From: Opitutia bacterium
GTDB lineage: Bacteria > Verrucomicrobiota > Verrucomicrobiia > Opitutales > Seribacteraceae
NCBI GenBank assembly: GCA_002716045.1
Contig: PAZC01000010.1
Span: 54,691 to 104,780 of the forward strand
Length of the DNA: 50,090 bases
Reading direction: 5' to 3'
Of the stretch, positions 1 through 9,343 are shown one piece after another (position 1 is the stretch's first letter; every line of letters begins with the position of its first letter). Under the pieces are notes generated by a model that did no database searches, had not been told where the DNA came from, and saw only the letters and a list, made by a program, of their open reading frames with translations. Made by a program: the position numbers and the translations under genes.

Positions 1-874
1 CGCCCTCCGAGGCGTACAATGATTTCACCTCGTCGAACTTGCCGTCGCCGTTCGTGTCCCGCAGCCGATACATGGCCTTTGTGTTGTTGGCGTTGGCGTA
101 GAGGGCGCCGTGGGCATAGAGCAAGCCACGGCACTCCTTCAAGCTGTCCTCGATGGTCTCCGCTTGAGTGATCTTTTTGCCGTCCTTGGAAAAACTGAAC
201 CGCAACAGGCCCTTGTCCTCGCGCCCGATGGTTACTCTGCCCTCTGGATCGAAGGCGAGACTGACCCAGGAGCTCTCGTCCTTGCCGGCCGAGCGCAGCA
301 GGTCGACCTCGTAGCCGGGCAATGTTTGGAAAGTCGAGGGGTCGGTCCCTTTTTCCGCATTGGAGGCTCGTTTCCATTGGGTGTAGTCGTCCAGCGAATC
401 CAAGGTCAGGGGTGGCAGGTTCCACCATGGCGCGTTGGCGAGGGTGCCAAAGGAGATGGTGTCTCCATGGGCATTCCAGTTCTTGTTCGTGAAGACGGAC
501 CCTTTGTTGCCCGATGCATCGATCCAGTCCAACTGGAGGGCGACTGCGGGGGCATCGTTTACGGAGACCGCAATAAGCGAGATCAGGTTGTCTCCCTTCT
601 TCAAAAGCGAACTGACTTCCCGGTCAGCCAGTGGTCCGTGGGCCGGCGCGTGATCCACGGTTTGGCCATTGATTCGGATAGTGAGCGAGGCGCCGTCTGC
701 AATGGCCCGAAGACGGGCTGACCTCGGATGGTCTGCAATCGGCGCGCCTTGCGTGAACTCGGCACTTGTTTGGGCCTTCCGCCCATCCTTTGTCCAAATC
801 CACTCGGGTGCGCCTTGGGCGATGCTCCAAAACCCGAAGAAAAACAAGCAAAGGGCTGATCGGGTACAGTTCAT
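1..874 (-). CDS. PVC-type membrane-bound dehydrogenase / heme-binding protein, N-terminal part (runs off left edge)
   Basis: The frame is open from the ATG at 872-874 to the window edge, giving 291 codons without a stop. It opens with a signal peptide (charged start, then a Leu/Phe-rich core ending near SIAQGAP). A WIW motif and a roughly 120-residue beta-rich module (INGQTVDHAP...LLKKGDNLI) follow, resembling the galactose-binding-like lead domain of such proteins. From about residue 190 a beta-propeller begins (LPGYEVDLL, FDPEGRV, YRLRDTNGDGKFDEV). The last motif is typical of the large Planctomycetes/Verrucomicrobia dehydrogenases that later carry HEAT repeats and a CxxCH cytochrome; those parts would lie outside the window, so heme binding is inferred from family. 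It starts 10 nt after the sulfatase stop at 885, so the two are probably co-transcribed. The substrate is unknown. Confidence 0.82.
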   Translation of the reverse strand, partial: MNCTRSALCLFFFGFWSIAQGAPEWIWTKDGRKAQTSAEFTQGAPIADHPRSARLRAIADGASLTIRINGQTVDHAPAHGPLADREVSSLLKKGDNLISLIAVSVNDAPAVALQLDWIDASGNKGSVFTNKNWNAHGDTISFGTLANAPWWNLPPLTLDSLDDYTQWKRASNAEKGTDPSTFQTLPGYEVDLLRSAGKDESSWVSLAFDPEGRVTIGREDKGLLRFSFSKDGKKITQAETIEDSLKECRGLLYAHGALYANANNTKAMYRLRDTNGDGKFDEVKSLYASEG

Positions 875-884
875 TTGGATCCCT

Positions 885-2642
885 TTACCCATCCACTCGG
901 GTGAGCATGATAAGGCGGAATTCCAGGGCCTGTTCCCCGGGTATCTTCAGGGCCTGCAAGGTGAGCGTGCCCTTCCCTTTCTCGAGCTCGATCACGCCTA
1001 GCTTCATGGGCTTGAAGGCCTTGACGTAGGACTCGGTGCGGGGCGAGCGATCGTTTTCCATGCCTCGCAGCGGCGGATCGTTGGGCTTGGTTACCTTGGC
1101 CTGCACCTTGGCCTCGTTGAAGGACAGTTGGATTACGGAACCGACGTCCTTCTTCGGGCAGGCGTACCACATTTCGACCAAGTATTTGCCGGTCGCTCCC
1201 ACCTCGGCTTCCCAAGTCAATTTATCCTCGGTCTTGGTCCAGTTGCTGAAGAAGGAGCAATTGGGGAACTTGTTGGATCGTTTGAGGCCACCGTGGGCGG
1301 TGGCGTCGCGGGCGGGGATTTGGGTCCTCTTGGATCCGGGATGAGCTATAACAAAGGGGCGGTCATCGGTGCCCAGTTCGGAAGCCACCTCGGCGTCGAA
1401 CCTTTTCACCGCGGCGAGAAGTTCCGCATTTGCCTTGGGATGCTTCTTGCCGACCTCGACGCGTTGTCCGGGATCCTCGGGTATGTCGTAGAGCTTTCCC
1501 TTGTTGTCCAGGCGGAAGCGTTGGTTGCGGGCGCTTGTCCGGCCTTTCCAGTGGGAAATCAGAATGCGTTCGGGCCAGCCTTGCTCATTTCCGCTGAGGA
1601 GTGGCTTCAGACTGATGCCATCGAGTTTCTTGGCTGTCTTCGCGGGTATGTCGCAGAGTTCGGCCAAGGTGGGCAAAAGGTCGATGGCGGCGGCGATTTG
1701 GGGAACCTGGGTGCCTGCCTTGATCCCGTTGGGCCAGCGGACCAGCAAGGGGGAGCGCACGCCTCCTTCGTCGGTCGAGCCTTTGCGTCCCCGCATGTCC
1801 CCGTTCCAGCGGGCGCCATTGGGCCCGTTGTCATGAAAGAAGAGGACAATGGTATCGTCGGTCACCTTGAGCTTGTCCAGTTTAGCGAGCAGGCGTCCGA
1901 CGTTCCAGTCGATGTTCTCGCACATTGCGAGGGCGCAGAGCTGGTGGAGACGGTTCTCCTTGTGGGGTTCGCGGTTATGCATCTTTAGTTCCTTGTCCTT
2001 GAACTTCTCCCAGAAGCGGTCGGGCACCTGCATCGGCGAATGCGGCGTATTGTAGGGCAAGTATGCGAAGAACGGTTTTTTCGCCTGTACGCTTTTCTCG
2101 ATGAAGCCGATGGCCTCGTTGGTGAAGTCGTCGATGCAAAAGCCTTTTCCTTGAACCAGTTTGCCGTTTCGCTCGAGGGGCGGGCTGAAGTAGTCGCCCC
2201 AGTGTCCGGAGCAGAATCCATAGTACTCATCGAAGCCACGCCCATTTGGGTGGTAAGGGAACTGCATGCCATTGTGCCATTTGCCAAAGGCTCCGGTACG
2301 GTAGCCGGCAGACTTGAATACATCGGCTATGGTTGTTTCGTCGAGGTCCAGTCGCTCGCCGCCCGCCGAGGTGCTGTATACACCGCTTCGTGGGTGGTAG
2401 CGGCCGGTGAGAAACTCGGCCCGGGTGGGTGAGCAGACCGGGCAAACGTAGAAACTGTCGAAACTGGCACCGTCCTTCGCCAGTGAATCAACGTTGGGCG
2501 TGGACAGGTCGACGTTGCCGTTCAAGCTAAGATCGCCCCAGCCTTGGTCGTCGGTCAGAAAAACCACTACGTTGGGCTTGGCTGAAAGTTGCGCCCCGCA
2601 GGAAAGCAAAGCGAACAAGATCAGGGAAATGGTTTTGCGCAT
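885..2642 (-). CDS. Secreted type-I sulfatase with C-terminal beta-rich domain
   Basis: 585 residues. I place the start at the ATG (2640-2642) that begins a clean signal peptide ([21 protein letters not shown]); the longer frame adds 17 unlikely residues. The sulfatase fold is clear: metal-binding TDDQ (Asp31/Asp32), the formylglycine motif C-S-P-T-R (Cys70), FGKWH, and HDNGPNG before a final catalytic-core segment. The family hydrolyses sulfate esters, here presumably in the periplasm or outside the cell. After about residue 440 there is an extra domain ([21 protein letters not shown]...FRLIML) that looks like a carbohydrate-binding or jelly-roll module found behind sulfatases in this phylum; that reading is inference. 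It is divergent from the ThuA gene (123 nt between starts) and precedes the dehydrogenase by 10 nt. Substrate specificity cannot be read from the sequence. Confidence 0.93.
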   Translation of the reverse strand: MRKTISLILFALLSCGAQLSAKPNVVVFLTDDQGWGDLSLNGNVDLSTPNVDSLAKDGASFDSFYVCPVCSPTRAEFLTGRYHPRSGVYSTSAGGERLDLDETTIADVFKSAGYRTGAFGKWHNGMQFPYHPNGRGFDEYYGFCSGHWGDYFSPPLERNGKLVQGKGFCIDDFTNEAIGFIEKSVQAKKPFFAYLPYNTPHSPMQVPDRFWEKFKDKELKMHNREPHKENRLHQLCALAMCENIDWNVGRLLAKLDKLKVTDDTIVLFFHDNGPNGARWNGDMRGRKGSTDEGGVRSPLLVRWPNGIKAGTQVPQIAAAIDLLPTLAELCDIPAKTAKKLDGISLKPLLSGNEQGWPERILISHWKGRTSARNQRFRLDNKGKLYDIPEDPGQRVEVGKKHPKANAELLAAVKRFDAEVASELGTDDRPFVIAHPGSKRTQIPARDATAHGGLKRSNKFPNCSFFSNWTKTEDKLTWEAEVGATGKYLVEMWYACPKKDVGSVIQLSFNEAKVQAKVTKPNDPPLRGMENDRSPRTESYVKAFKPMKLGVIELEKGKGTLTLQALKIPGEQALEFRLIMLTRVDG

Positions 2643-2765
2643 GAAGAGGAATGCTGAAGGCACAAGGCAGGAGGGCAAGAAGAAGTGAGCCAAGCAGGAA
2701 CTTTATCTCTTCAAATTATGCCCCTAAGCCTTGCCAAGCCAAAGACACTGCCTAGGGTTTGCCTC

Positions 2766-3785
2766 ATGTACCACAAAACGATCCTTATCCTGACCCTTCT
2801 TTTTACACCCATGATCAACGGTTTCGCAGGAGCCCCGCTTGTCTACGAAGGCAAGGAAGGCCTCGGCAAAGGCAAGCACCTGGTCTTCATCGCGAGCGAC
2901 CATGAATACCGCTCGGAGGAGACTTTGCCCGCCCTCGCCCGCATCTTGGCCAAGCACCATGGCTTCAAGTGCTCCGTCGTGTTCGGAGTGAACGCCAAAG
3001 GCGAAATCCAGCCGGGAGCCAACAACGTGCCCGGCATAGAGGAACTGGCGAAGGCCGACCTCATGGTGATCTTCACCCGCTTCCAGAACTGGCCCGAGGA
3101 TCAGATGAAGCACTTCGTTGACTATTTGGACCGGGCCGGTCCCATCGTCGGTCTGCGCACCGCGACCCACGGGTTCAACAAGATACCCAAGGACAGTCCT
3201 TATGCGAAATACAACAACGGCTATGGTGGCGACGACTACAAGGATGGTTTTGGCCGCCAAGTGCTGGGCGAAAAATGGGCCGGCCACTACGGAGGCAACC
3301 ATCGTTCAAGCACCCGCCTTGACATTGTGCCCGAACAGGCCAAGCACCCCATTTTACGCGGCGTGAAGGACATGTGGGCCCAATGCGGCGGCTACAATGC
3401 GAATCCCTTGAAGCCTTACACTGCATTGGCCATGGCCCAGCCCCTCAAGGGAATGTCGCCCGATTCACCCGATGACGAATCCCGCAAGCCAGTGCCGGGC
3501 GCTTGGACGCGCCACTACGTCGGCGAGGACGGCAAGACAAAGGGCCGTGTATTCACCAGCACCTACGGGGCATCCAATGACATTGAAAGCGACGGCTACC
3601 GCCGCCTCCTGATCAACGGATGCATTTGGGCGGCAGGCTTGGAGGATGCCATCAAGCCGGACCTCAAGGTGGATTTCGTGGGACCCTTCAACGGCACTTG
3701 GGCCCGAGGCAAGGGCCGCCGCAAGGGAGGCACGAAGCCGAGCGACATGGCGGGATGGGATACCCCCATCGTGCCGTTGCAGTAG
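2766..3785 (+). CDS. Secreted ThuA-like domain protein
   Basis: 339 residues from the ATG at 2766, chosen because it starts a signal peptide (MYHKTILILTLLFTPMINGFAGA); earlier in-frame starts (2718, 2685) put unlikely residues before it. The body is a ThuA/trehalose-utilisation-like fold related to class I glutamine amidotransferases: HLVFIASDHEYRSEETLP near the start, DLMVIFTRFQNWPEDQ, GPIVGLRTATHGF, GGNHRSS, then HPILRG, and the end motif GRVFTSTYGASNDIESDGYRRLLINGCIWAAG. The domain is very common in PVC genomes beside sulfatases and glycan genes, but its reaction is not established. It is convergent with the PhoD gene (12 nt between stops). The last 40 residues are Gly/Arg/Lys-rich and probably disordered. 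Confidence 0.88.
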   Translation: MYHKTILILTLLFTPMINGFAGAPLVYEGKEGLGKGKHLVFIASDHEYRSEETLPALARILAKHHGFKCSVVFGVNAKGEIQPGANNVPGIEELAKADLMVIFTRFQNWPEDQMKHFVDYLDRAGPIVGLRTATHGFNKIPKDSPYAKYNNGYGGDDYKDGFGRQVLGEKWAGHYGGNHRSSTRLDIVPEQAKHPILRGVKDMWAQCGGYNANPLKPYTALAMAQPLKGMSPDSPDDESRKPVPGAWTRHYVGEDGKTKGRVFTSTYGASNDIESDGYRRLLINGCIWAAGLEDAIKPDLKVDFVGPFNGTWARGKGRRKGGTKPSDMAGWDTPIVPLQ

Positions 3786-3797
3786 GAGGTTTGTTTC

Positions 3798-5639
3798 TCA
3801 GTCCAAGCCCAGCACGATGGTCTCCGAGTAGCGGAGCTCACCGGTTAAGGCATCGTGAAACTGGAAGATGACTTGCGGGTGCGGGAAGGCGAACCAACGT
3901 TCACCGTCGCGCTCCACGGGGTTGTTGAATACGTTGTTCACCTGCACGACGCAATAATGCGGGAAAGTGCGGTTACCACGCGGGATGTCCGTCATGGCGT
4001 AGCTCGACCAGCGTATGTCGCAGGCGCGCGGGCCGTACTTGAACTTGCCGTTTGAGGGACGGCCTCCCTCGTCCTTCATGGGGGCGTGGTTGATGGAGTT
4101 GTGGGGGCCACTGGCGAATTCCCATACGTTGTCGGTTATTTTGATCGCGAAACTATTGTGCAAATCCCCTGTGAGGACGAACACCGCCTTGTCGAGGTTG
4201 TCCCAGAACTCAATTAGTTCCTCGCGCTCCTTTAGGAAGACGGTCCAGGCATCGTCCTTCTTGATCGTGGCCTGCTTGTCATTGCCTCCTCCGCTACCGA
4301 CGTGGGGCACCATGAAGTTGACCGAGGAAACGACGAATATGAAGTCGGCCTTGCTCTTGCGTATGCCGTCCTTGAGCCACTTCAGTTGGTCTTTGCCTAT
4401 CATGGTGGCGGTGGGGTTGTCCGGTTTGTCGACGTTATGCAGGTTGCGGTGGGTGCGTGTGTCGAGAAGAAAGAAATCACAATTGGATACGGTGAACTTC
4501 CCGTAGCAGCGACGCCCGATGGAATACGACGCCTTGCCGGTGGCCTTGGCCGACGGCTTTACCTGAAGCTTGGTCGGACCAAGGACCTTCGCGATTTCAT
4601 AGACTGCGGCGTTGGGGTTGCCGGGTTGGGCGTCCAGCTTGGAGTCGGGCACTCCTGCCGTGGGTGTGCCCCAGTGCACGTGGAGGTTGGCCATTTCGTC
4701 GAGAGGCAGGCTGGTGAAATCTGCGTCGGGGTCCTCCAGTACGTCGGATCCTTTTTCGAACTGAGCGGAGCCAAAATGAGCAGGGGCATCGTGCTCGGTG
4801 GGATTGGCCCATGCCAAGTAGTCGAACCAGGCCCTTGTGCCTATGTCCCGGAAGACGGCCCGGCGGTTGACGTATCCGATTTCTCCGGCTCCGTAGATGT
4901 CGTTTATCAACTCATGGTCGTCGGCAGTGAAATAAGTCGGCACGTGGCGGTGCCACTCGGCGAGGTTGCGGCCGCGGTGCATCAGATCCTTGTAGTTTTG
5001 CCAGACACCGACCACGGTGGGAGCGTGGCGCACGATGGCAGGGGCATTGGCCTTCGACAGGCCAACTTGATGGAGCCACTGCTGCGGAGGGTAGTCGCGG
5101 CGTGTTTCGTAGAGCCAGTCGCCGTTCAGGATGGCGAAGTTTATCTTGTCACGGACTTGGGCGTTCAAGGTATCGAAGACGGGCAGGGTCGGTCCCACGC
5201 TGTCACCTCCGCCCTTGGGGTTGTTGCCGCAAGCGAACTCGAAGCGGAAATTGAACAATCCCTTGGGGTTGCCCTTGGGATTCTTGTAATCCTTGGCATG
5301 CGGCATGGTGCGAAAGGAACCGCTCAACTGGTGGTCGGCTATACGGTAGTGGTAGCGGGTATTGGGCGAGAGCTTGTCGATGGTCAGCATGCCGGTGTAG
5401 TCGTGCTCGGGGCCCCGCGTGGTGAAGGTGGCGGTTTGGTCGAGCTTGTTGGCATCGGTCCCGTAGAACACCACGACCTCGCCCTGCCGCACGGTGCGAA
5501 CCCATATGGTCATGGAGTCGTGGGTCGGGCGACCCAGCATGGGGCCTTCGGTGACGCGTATCGGCGTGGGTGCGGTGTCTTGGGCGAAAGCCTGCCCGCA
5601 TAAGAATATAACAAAAGCGATTGGTAGGAGCAGTTTCAT
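3798..5639 (-). CDS. PhoD-family alkaline phosphatase-like protein
   Basis: 613 residues with a signal peptide (MKLLLPIAFVIFLCGQAFAQ). Residues 25-115 are the fibronectin-like N-terminal PhoD domain (TEGPMLGRPTHDSMTIWVRT, NTRYHYRI). The metallophosphatase core follows, with FEFACGNNP, NGDWLYE (Gly173-Asp174), TADDHELIND (Asp240-Asp241-His242) and FVLTGDLHNSFAI, i.e. the metal-binding Asp and His positions of the PhoD/purple-acid-type fold. Family members cleave phosphodi- and monoesters outside the cytoplasm. The gene lies 36 nt downstream of a same-strand sulfatase, so sulfate and phosphate ester cleavage are probably co-expressed. The upstream sequence has no recognisable Shine-Dalgarno. 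Confidence 0.92.
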   Translation of the reverse strand: MKLLLPIAFVIFLCGQAFAQDTAPTPIRVTEGPMLGRPTHDSMTIWVRTVRQGEVVVFYGTDANKLDQTATFTTRGPEHDYTGMLTIDKLSPNTRYHYRIADHQLSGSFRTMPHAKDYKNPKGNPKGLFNFRFEFACGNNPKGGGDSVGPTLPVFDTLNAQVRDKINFAILNGDWLYETRRDYPPQQWLHQVGLSKANAPAIVRHAPTVVGVWQNYKDLMHRGRNLAEWHRHVPTYFTADDHELINDIYGAGEIGYVNRRAVFRDIGTRAWFDYLAWANPTEHDAPAHFGSAQFEKGSDVLEDPDADFTSLPLDEMANLHVHWGTPTAGVPDSKLDAQPGNPNAAVYEIAKVLGPTKLQVKPSAKATGKASYSIGRRCYGKFTVSNCDFFLLDTRTHRNLHNVDKPDNPTATMIGKDQLKWLKDGIRKSKADFIFVVSSVNFMVPHVGSGGGNDKQATIKKDDAWTVFLKEREELIEFWDNLDKAVFVLTGDLHNSFAIKITDNVWEFASGPHNSINHAPMKDEGGRPSNGKFKYGPRACDIRWSSYAMTDIPRGNRTFPHYCVVQVNNVFNNPVERDGERWFAFPHPQVIFQFHDALTGELRYSETIVLGLD

Positions 5640-5675
5640 TTTTGGAGGATAGAGGTAAAGTAATGTGGCAGACTT

Positions 5676-7160
5676 TTACTTTTTCTTCTTTTGCCCCTGT
5701 TTCTCGGCGGGTGCGGCGGGTTTCAACAAATGACGCACTTTGTCGTACTCGGGGGTGACGCATTTGGCTCCCCAGCGCTTGAGGGTGGTCAATAACCCGA
5801 TGTCGGACTCGGGTTTGGCTCCCTTGTCGCCAGTTTCCTTGATCCACTGAGCGAGAATCTTGCGGTGCTTGGCCAATTCCTTCTTGTATTTGGGATCCTT
5901 GGCCAAGTTGTTGATCTCATGGGGATCCTTGGCCAAGTCGTAGAGCTCCTCCGGCTCTTTGTTGTCACCGAAGAAGACGAGTTGGGTCTTGTTCATCTTG
6001 CCCTCCGCCATGAGGCGTCTGAATTCCTTGGAAACGGGCCACGGATCCTTGTAGCTGGGCTGCATGAAGGGACGGTCCGTCAGGTAGTTGCGAAGATACT
6101 TGTATTTCGGGGTGACCACCGCCCGGATATGCTCGATGGTATAGTCGCAGCGGTCGCGGGCTGATATGACGTAGGGGCGTGGCGTGTGGTCGGGAGAGAG
6201 AAAGTCCTGACCTTCCATGTAGTCCGGCACGGGAGTTCCCGAGGCTGCCACGGTGGCTGCGCTGACGTCTATGCTGCTGACCAGTTTCTGAATAACTTGA
6301 CCATCCTTTATGCCGGGTCCCACCACGATCAGGGGCATGTGGATGCCGCCCTCGTAAAGGTATTGCTTGTGGCGGTGCAACTTGTAGCCGTGGTCGCTGA
6401 AGAGCATTATAAGGGTATTGTCATAGTGCCCGTCGCGCTTGAGGGCGGCGATCACTTGGCCGACCTGCTCGTCGGTCTTGAGCAGACAGTCATAGTGGTG
6501 TCCAATTTCCTCGCGCACCAATGCGGTGTCCGGATAGTAGGGTGGCACCGGTACCTTTGAGCGGTCCACCACTTTGTTCGCCCTCCGCCCGAGCTTGCCT
6601 CCGCCCAGTTGCACCTGGCCGAAGAATGGCTGATCCTTTTTCTTTCCTTTCCAACAGTTGCCCGCGACAAGGTCGGCGGGCCCCCACCCTCTTTTTTTCG
6701 GCAAGTAATTGTATAGCTTTTGGGGGTCGAAGGTGAAATTGTAGTCGTCCTTGCCTCCTTCGTTAAAGGTCCAGTAGCCAGCTGCCCGCATAATCTCGGG
6801 GATAGTCTTTATTGAAAGAATGTTCTCGTCGAACTTGCCCATGTCTTTGCCGCGGAAGTTGGAGCGGCAACTGCGGTGATTGTGAGCTCCGATGGAGGTT
6901 TGGTACATCCCCGTGACGATGCCCGACCGCATGGCGGAACAGACCCCGGCAGTGGTGTAGAAGCGGTCGTACTTGATCCCGCTATTGGCCAAGGCGTCAA
7001 TGTTCGGCGTCTTGATGAAGGTGTCTCCGTAGCAACCGAACCAGCCGCTCACGTCCTCGAGGAAGATCCACAGTACGTTAGGCTTGGTCTTGGCCGAAGC
7101 AGTTAAATGAAAGCCCACCAAGGTCAGGGCAACGAGCAAACAGCGAAACAAACGATTCAT
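5676..7160 (-). CDS. Secreted type-I sulfatase with Ala-variant formylglycine motif (CSAMR)
   Basis: 494 residues from the ATG at 7158-7160, which begins the signal peptide (MNRLFRCLLVALTLVGFHLTASA). Metal site LEDVSGW (Glu35-Asp36 in place of the more common Asp-Asp), formylglycine motif C-S-A-M-R (Cys74; the third position is Ala, allowed in the C-x-[PA]-x-R consensus), LMLFSDHGYKLHRHKQ and YEGGIHMPLIV. C-terminal EELYDLAKDPHEINNLAKDP is a typical sulfatase end. The tail is Lys/Gln-rich (EKQGQKKKK). First gene of a likely two-gene operon with PhoD; 155 nt separate its start from the divergent sulfatase-HEAT gene, so that gap probably holds both promoters. Substrate unknown. Confidence 0.93.
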   Translation of the reverse strand: MNRLFRCLLVALTLVGFHLTASAKTKPNVLWIFLEDVSGWFGCYGDTFIKTPNIDALANSGIKYDRFYTTAGVCSAMRSGIVTGMYQTSIGAHNHRSCRSNFRGKDMGKFDENILSIKTIPEIMRAAGYWTFNEGGKDDYNFTFDPQKLYNYLPKKRGWGPADLVAGNCWKGKKKDQPFFGQVQLGGGKLGRRANKVVDRSKVPVPPYYPDTALVREEIGHHYDCLLKTDEQVGQVIAALKRDGHYDNTLIMLFSDHGYKLHRHKQYLYEGGIHMPLIVVGPGIKDGQVIQKLVSSIDVSAATVAASGTPVPDYMEGQDFLSPDHTPRPYVISARDRCDYTIEHIRAVVTPKYKYLRNYLTDRPFMQPSYKDPWPVSKEFRRLMAEGKMNKTQLVFFGDNKEPEELYDLAKDPHEINNLAKDPKYKKELAKHRKILAQWIKETGDKGAKPESDIGLLTTLKRWGAKCVTPEYDKVRHLLKPAAPAEKQGQKKKK

Positions 7161-7315
7161 TGGGTGATGCGGGTTGAACGGGTGAAAGGGAAACCATGCA
7201 GACTCCTTTTTTCGGGTCATCTAGTCAATCCAAGCTTTCGATCAGCCAGGAGGTTTTCTTGCAAACGTTTGCTCGACGAAGAGACTGGGCAAGGCATGAT
7301 GCCTTTTCCCCGACC

Positions 7316-9238
7316 ATGAAAACCATACGCAACCTTCTTTTCCTTATTACCATCCTCCCCTGCTCAGTGGGCTTGGCCAAGGAGCGACCCAACGTTCTCT
7401 GGATCACGGCAGAGGACATGAGCCCGGTCCTCGGGTGCTACGGTGACAAGGACGCCATTACGCCCAATTTGGACGCTTTTGCCAAGGAGAGCGTGCGCTA
7501 CACCAAGGCATTCGCCAGCGCCCCGGTCTGCTCGCCTTCCCGCTCCTGTCTGATAACGGGTTGCTATCCACCGTCGCTCAGCACCCAGCAAATGCGTTCG
7601 GGATTCCCCATGCCTGAACGAATGAAGGGCTTCCCCGCCCTCTTGCGCAAAGAAGGCTATTACACCACGAACAACGTCAAGACGGACTACAACAGCGGTA
7701 ACTATCAGGACATCATAAAGAGTTCGTGGAACGAGAGCAGCGCCACCGCTCATTGGCGCAAGCGGGCCGACAAAAAGGCCTCGATTTTTTCGGTGTTCAA
7801 TCTGATGACTTCGCACCAAAGCCGTTCCATGGTCTGGCCCCGCCAAAAATTTCTCCAGGAGGTGCAAAGCAAATTGAAGACCTCGGAGATTCATGATCCC
7901 GCCAAGATCACCTTGCCCCCCTATTATCCGGACACTCCGGTCATTCGGCGCACCGTGGCCCGCTTCCATGATTGCGTGACCGCCATGGACAAGGAAGTGG
8001 GTGCCATCCTCAAGCAACTGGAGGAGGATGGACTAGCCGAAAACACCATAGTCTTCTTTTATTCGGACCACGGGTCGGGTATGCCTCGCCACAAACGGGC
8101 CTTGCTGGAGAGTGGCATGCGGGTCGCCCTCATGATCCGTTTCCCCAAGAAATGGCAGCACCTCGCCCCAAGCAAACCAGGCACTACCTCTGACCGCCTA
8201 GTCGCCTTCGTTGACTTCGGCCCCACCGTGCTCAGTCTCACCGGCACGCCGATTCCCGAGGAGATGCAGGGCCAGCCCTTTCTCGGGGAAAAGAACGCCA
8301 AGCCGCGCCAATACGTCTACGGACACCGCGACCGGGTGGACGAAGTGCGCGATCTCGCCCGCTCGGTGCGGGACGAGCGCTACCTGTATATCAGAAACTA
8401 TATGCCGCACCTCGGCTACAACCAGCCCACCGTGTGGCCAGACCGCGGCGAAATACGCCACGAGTTCTATCGGCTTTCCAGCCCCGACAAGATGAATGCC
8501 GCTCAATGGCATTTTGCGGGCCCCACCCGTCCGGTGGAGGAATTGTTCGACTGCCAAAAAGACCCTCATAACCTGAACGACTTGGCAGGCTCCAAGGAGC
8601 ATCAGGAAGCGCTGGAGCGCCTCCGCAAGGAGCACAAGAAGCACATCCGTCGCACAGTGGATCTAGGGTTTTTACCTGAAAGCGAGGCTTGGGCTATGTT
8701 CGAAGGCAGCTCAGGTTGGGAAATGGGCCAAGGGGGCAAAGTGCCCGTGGGGCCTTCCCAAAAAGCAGCCGCCCAAGTCGGCGTGGCCAACGAAGGGGCT
8801 TTCCTGAAGAACCTTTCGTCCAAGGACGCCAGCATCCGCTACTGGGGAGCCATCGGCCTGGCTGCCCGCAAGGACAAGCCATCTGCCAAGGCCTTGCAGA
8901 AGCTGAAGGCTGCCCTCAAAGACTCATCAGCCGCCGTTCGCATCGAGGCGGCCAACGCACTAGCCGCGCATGGCGACCTAAAGACCGGCCTCCCCGTTCT
9001 GCTCAAGGACTTGGCTCACGAAAACCTCATCATCGTGACCCATGCCGCACGCACCATAGAATTGCTCGGCAAGAAAGCGGCGTCCGCCGCCCCTCAGATG
9101 AAAAAAGCTCTCGAGCGGGCCGTGAAAATTCGGCCGCCCGAGTTGTCTCCAGTCATCGTGCTGCCCGGCGACAAGGATCTCGCCATGTTCGTCGCCTTCT
9201 CCTGCCAAGCTTTCCTCGATAGGTTGAAAAAGAACTAG
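7316..9238 (+). CDS. Secreted sulfatase fused to C-terminal HEAT repeats
   Basis: 640 residues from the ATG at 7316, the start of the signal peptide (MKTIRNLLFLITILPCSVGLAK). Sulfatase core: TAEDMSP (Glu33-Asp34), C-S-P-S-R (Cys72), GYYTTNNVKTDYN, YSDHGSGMPRHKR, EELFDCQKDPHNLNDLAG. Roughly the last 140 residues form HEAT-like helical repeats (ASIRYWGAIGLAARKDK, AAVRIEAANALAAHG, HAARTIELLGKKA), a protein-interaction scaffold. The protein ends QAFLDRLKKN; near-copies of that ending occur as remnants at 11201-11233 and 11722-11754. A full paralogue with the same architecture is at 30996-32933. Sulfate-ester hydrolysis is the family activity; the role of the HEAT part is unknown. Confidence 0.93.
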   Translation: MKTIRNLLFLITILPCSVGLAKERPNVLWITAEDMSPVLGCYGDKDAITPNLDAFAKESVRYTKAFASAPVCSPSRSCLITGCYPPSLSTQQMRSGFPMPERMKGFPALLRKEGYYTTNNVKTDYNSGNYQDIIKSSWNESSATAHWRKRADKKASIFSVFNLMTSHQSRSMVWPRQKFLQEVQSKLKTSEIHDPAKITLPPYYPDTPVIRRTVARFHDCVTAMDKEVGAILKQLEEDGLAENTIVFFYSDHGSGMPRHKRALLESGMRVALMIRFPKKWQHLAPSKPGTTSDRLVAFVDFGPTVLSLTGTPIPEEMQGQPFLGEKNAKPRQYVYGHRDRVDEVRDLARSVRDERYLYIRNYMPHLGYNQPTVWPDRGEIRHEFYRLSSPDKMNAAQWHFAGPTRPVEELFDCQKDPHNLNDLAGSKEHQEALERLRKEHKKHIRRTVDLGFLPESEAWAMFEGSSGWEMGQGGKVPVGPSQKAAAQVGVANEGAFLKNLSSKDASIRYWGAIGLAARKDKPSAKALQKLKAALKDSSAAVRIEAANALAAHGDLKTGLPVLLKDLAHENLIIVTHAARTIELLGKKAASAAPQMKKALERAVKIRPPELSPVIVLPGDKDLAMFVAFSCQAFLDRLKKN

Positions 9239-9304
9239 GCCAATACAGCCTGTAAAGCCCTACGACGCAGGTTTGGGAATTAGGCTGCTGTCGCTATTAT
9301 GATC

Positions 9305-9343
9305 TTCATGTCTTTTTCTAGGACATGAAATTTTTATTTCATG
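9305..9343 (+). promoter_or_regulatory. Two overlapping inverted repeats at the start of uvsE
   Basis: TTCATGTC (9305-9312) pairs with GACATGAA (9322-9329) around a 9-nt loop, followed by ATTTTTATTT. The segment CATGAAAT (9324-9331) can instead pair with ATTTCATG (9336-9343), which contains the ATG at 9341. The two hairpins cannot form together because they share 9324-9329. This could be the terminator of the sulfatase upstream, a start-site-occluding structure, or an operator with repeated TTCATG half-sites. The symmetry is visible; the function is inference. Confidence 0.45.

Noticed and set aside
110-721. Plus-strand open frame of 203 codons at the left edge
   Set aside because: Antisense to a better minus-strand frame with a signal peptide and family motifs that runs off the edge.
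1128-1988. Plus-strand open frame of 286 codons
   Set aside because: Antisense shadow of the sulfatase at 885-2642; no motif, signal peptide or ribosome-binding site.
4302-5603. Long plus-strand open frame (433 codons) opposite the PhoD gene
   Set aside because: It mirrors the minus-strand PhoD gene, whose metal-binding motifs and signal peptide are clear. Its product is Val/Gly-rich without domains, as expected from the antisense of a GC-rich gene.
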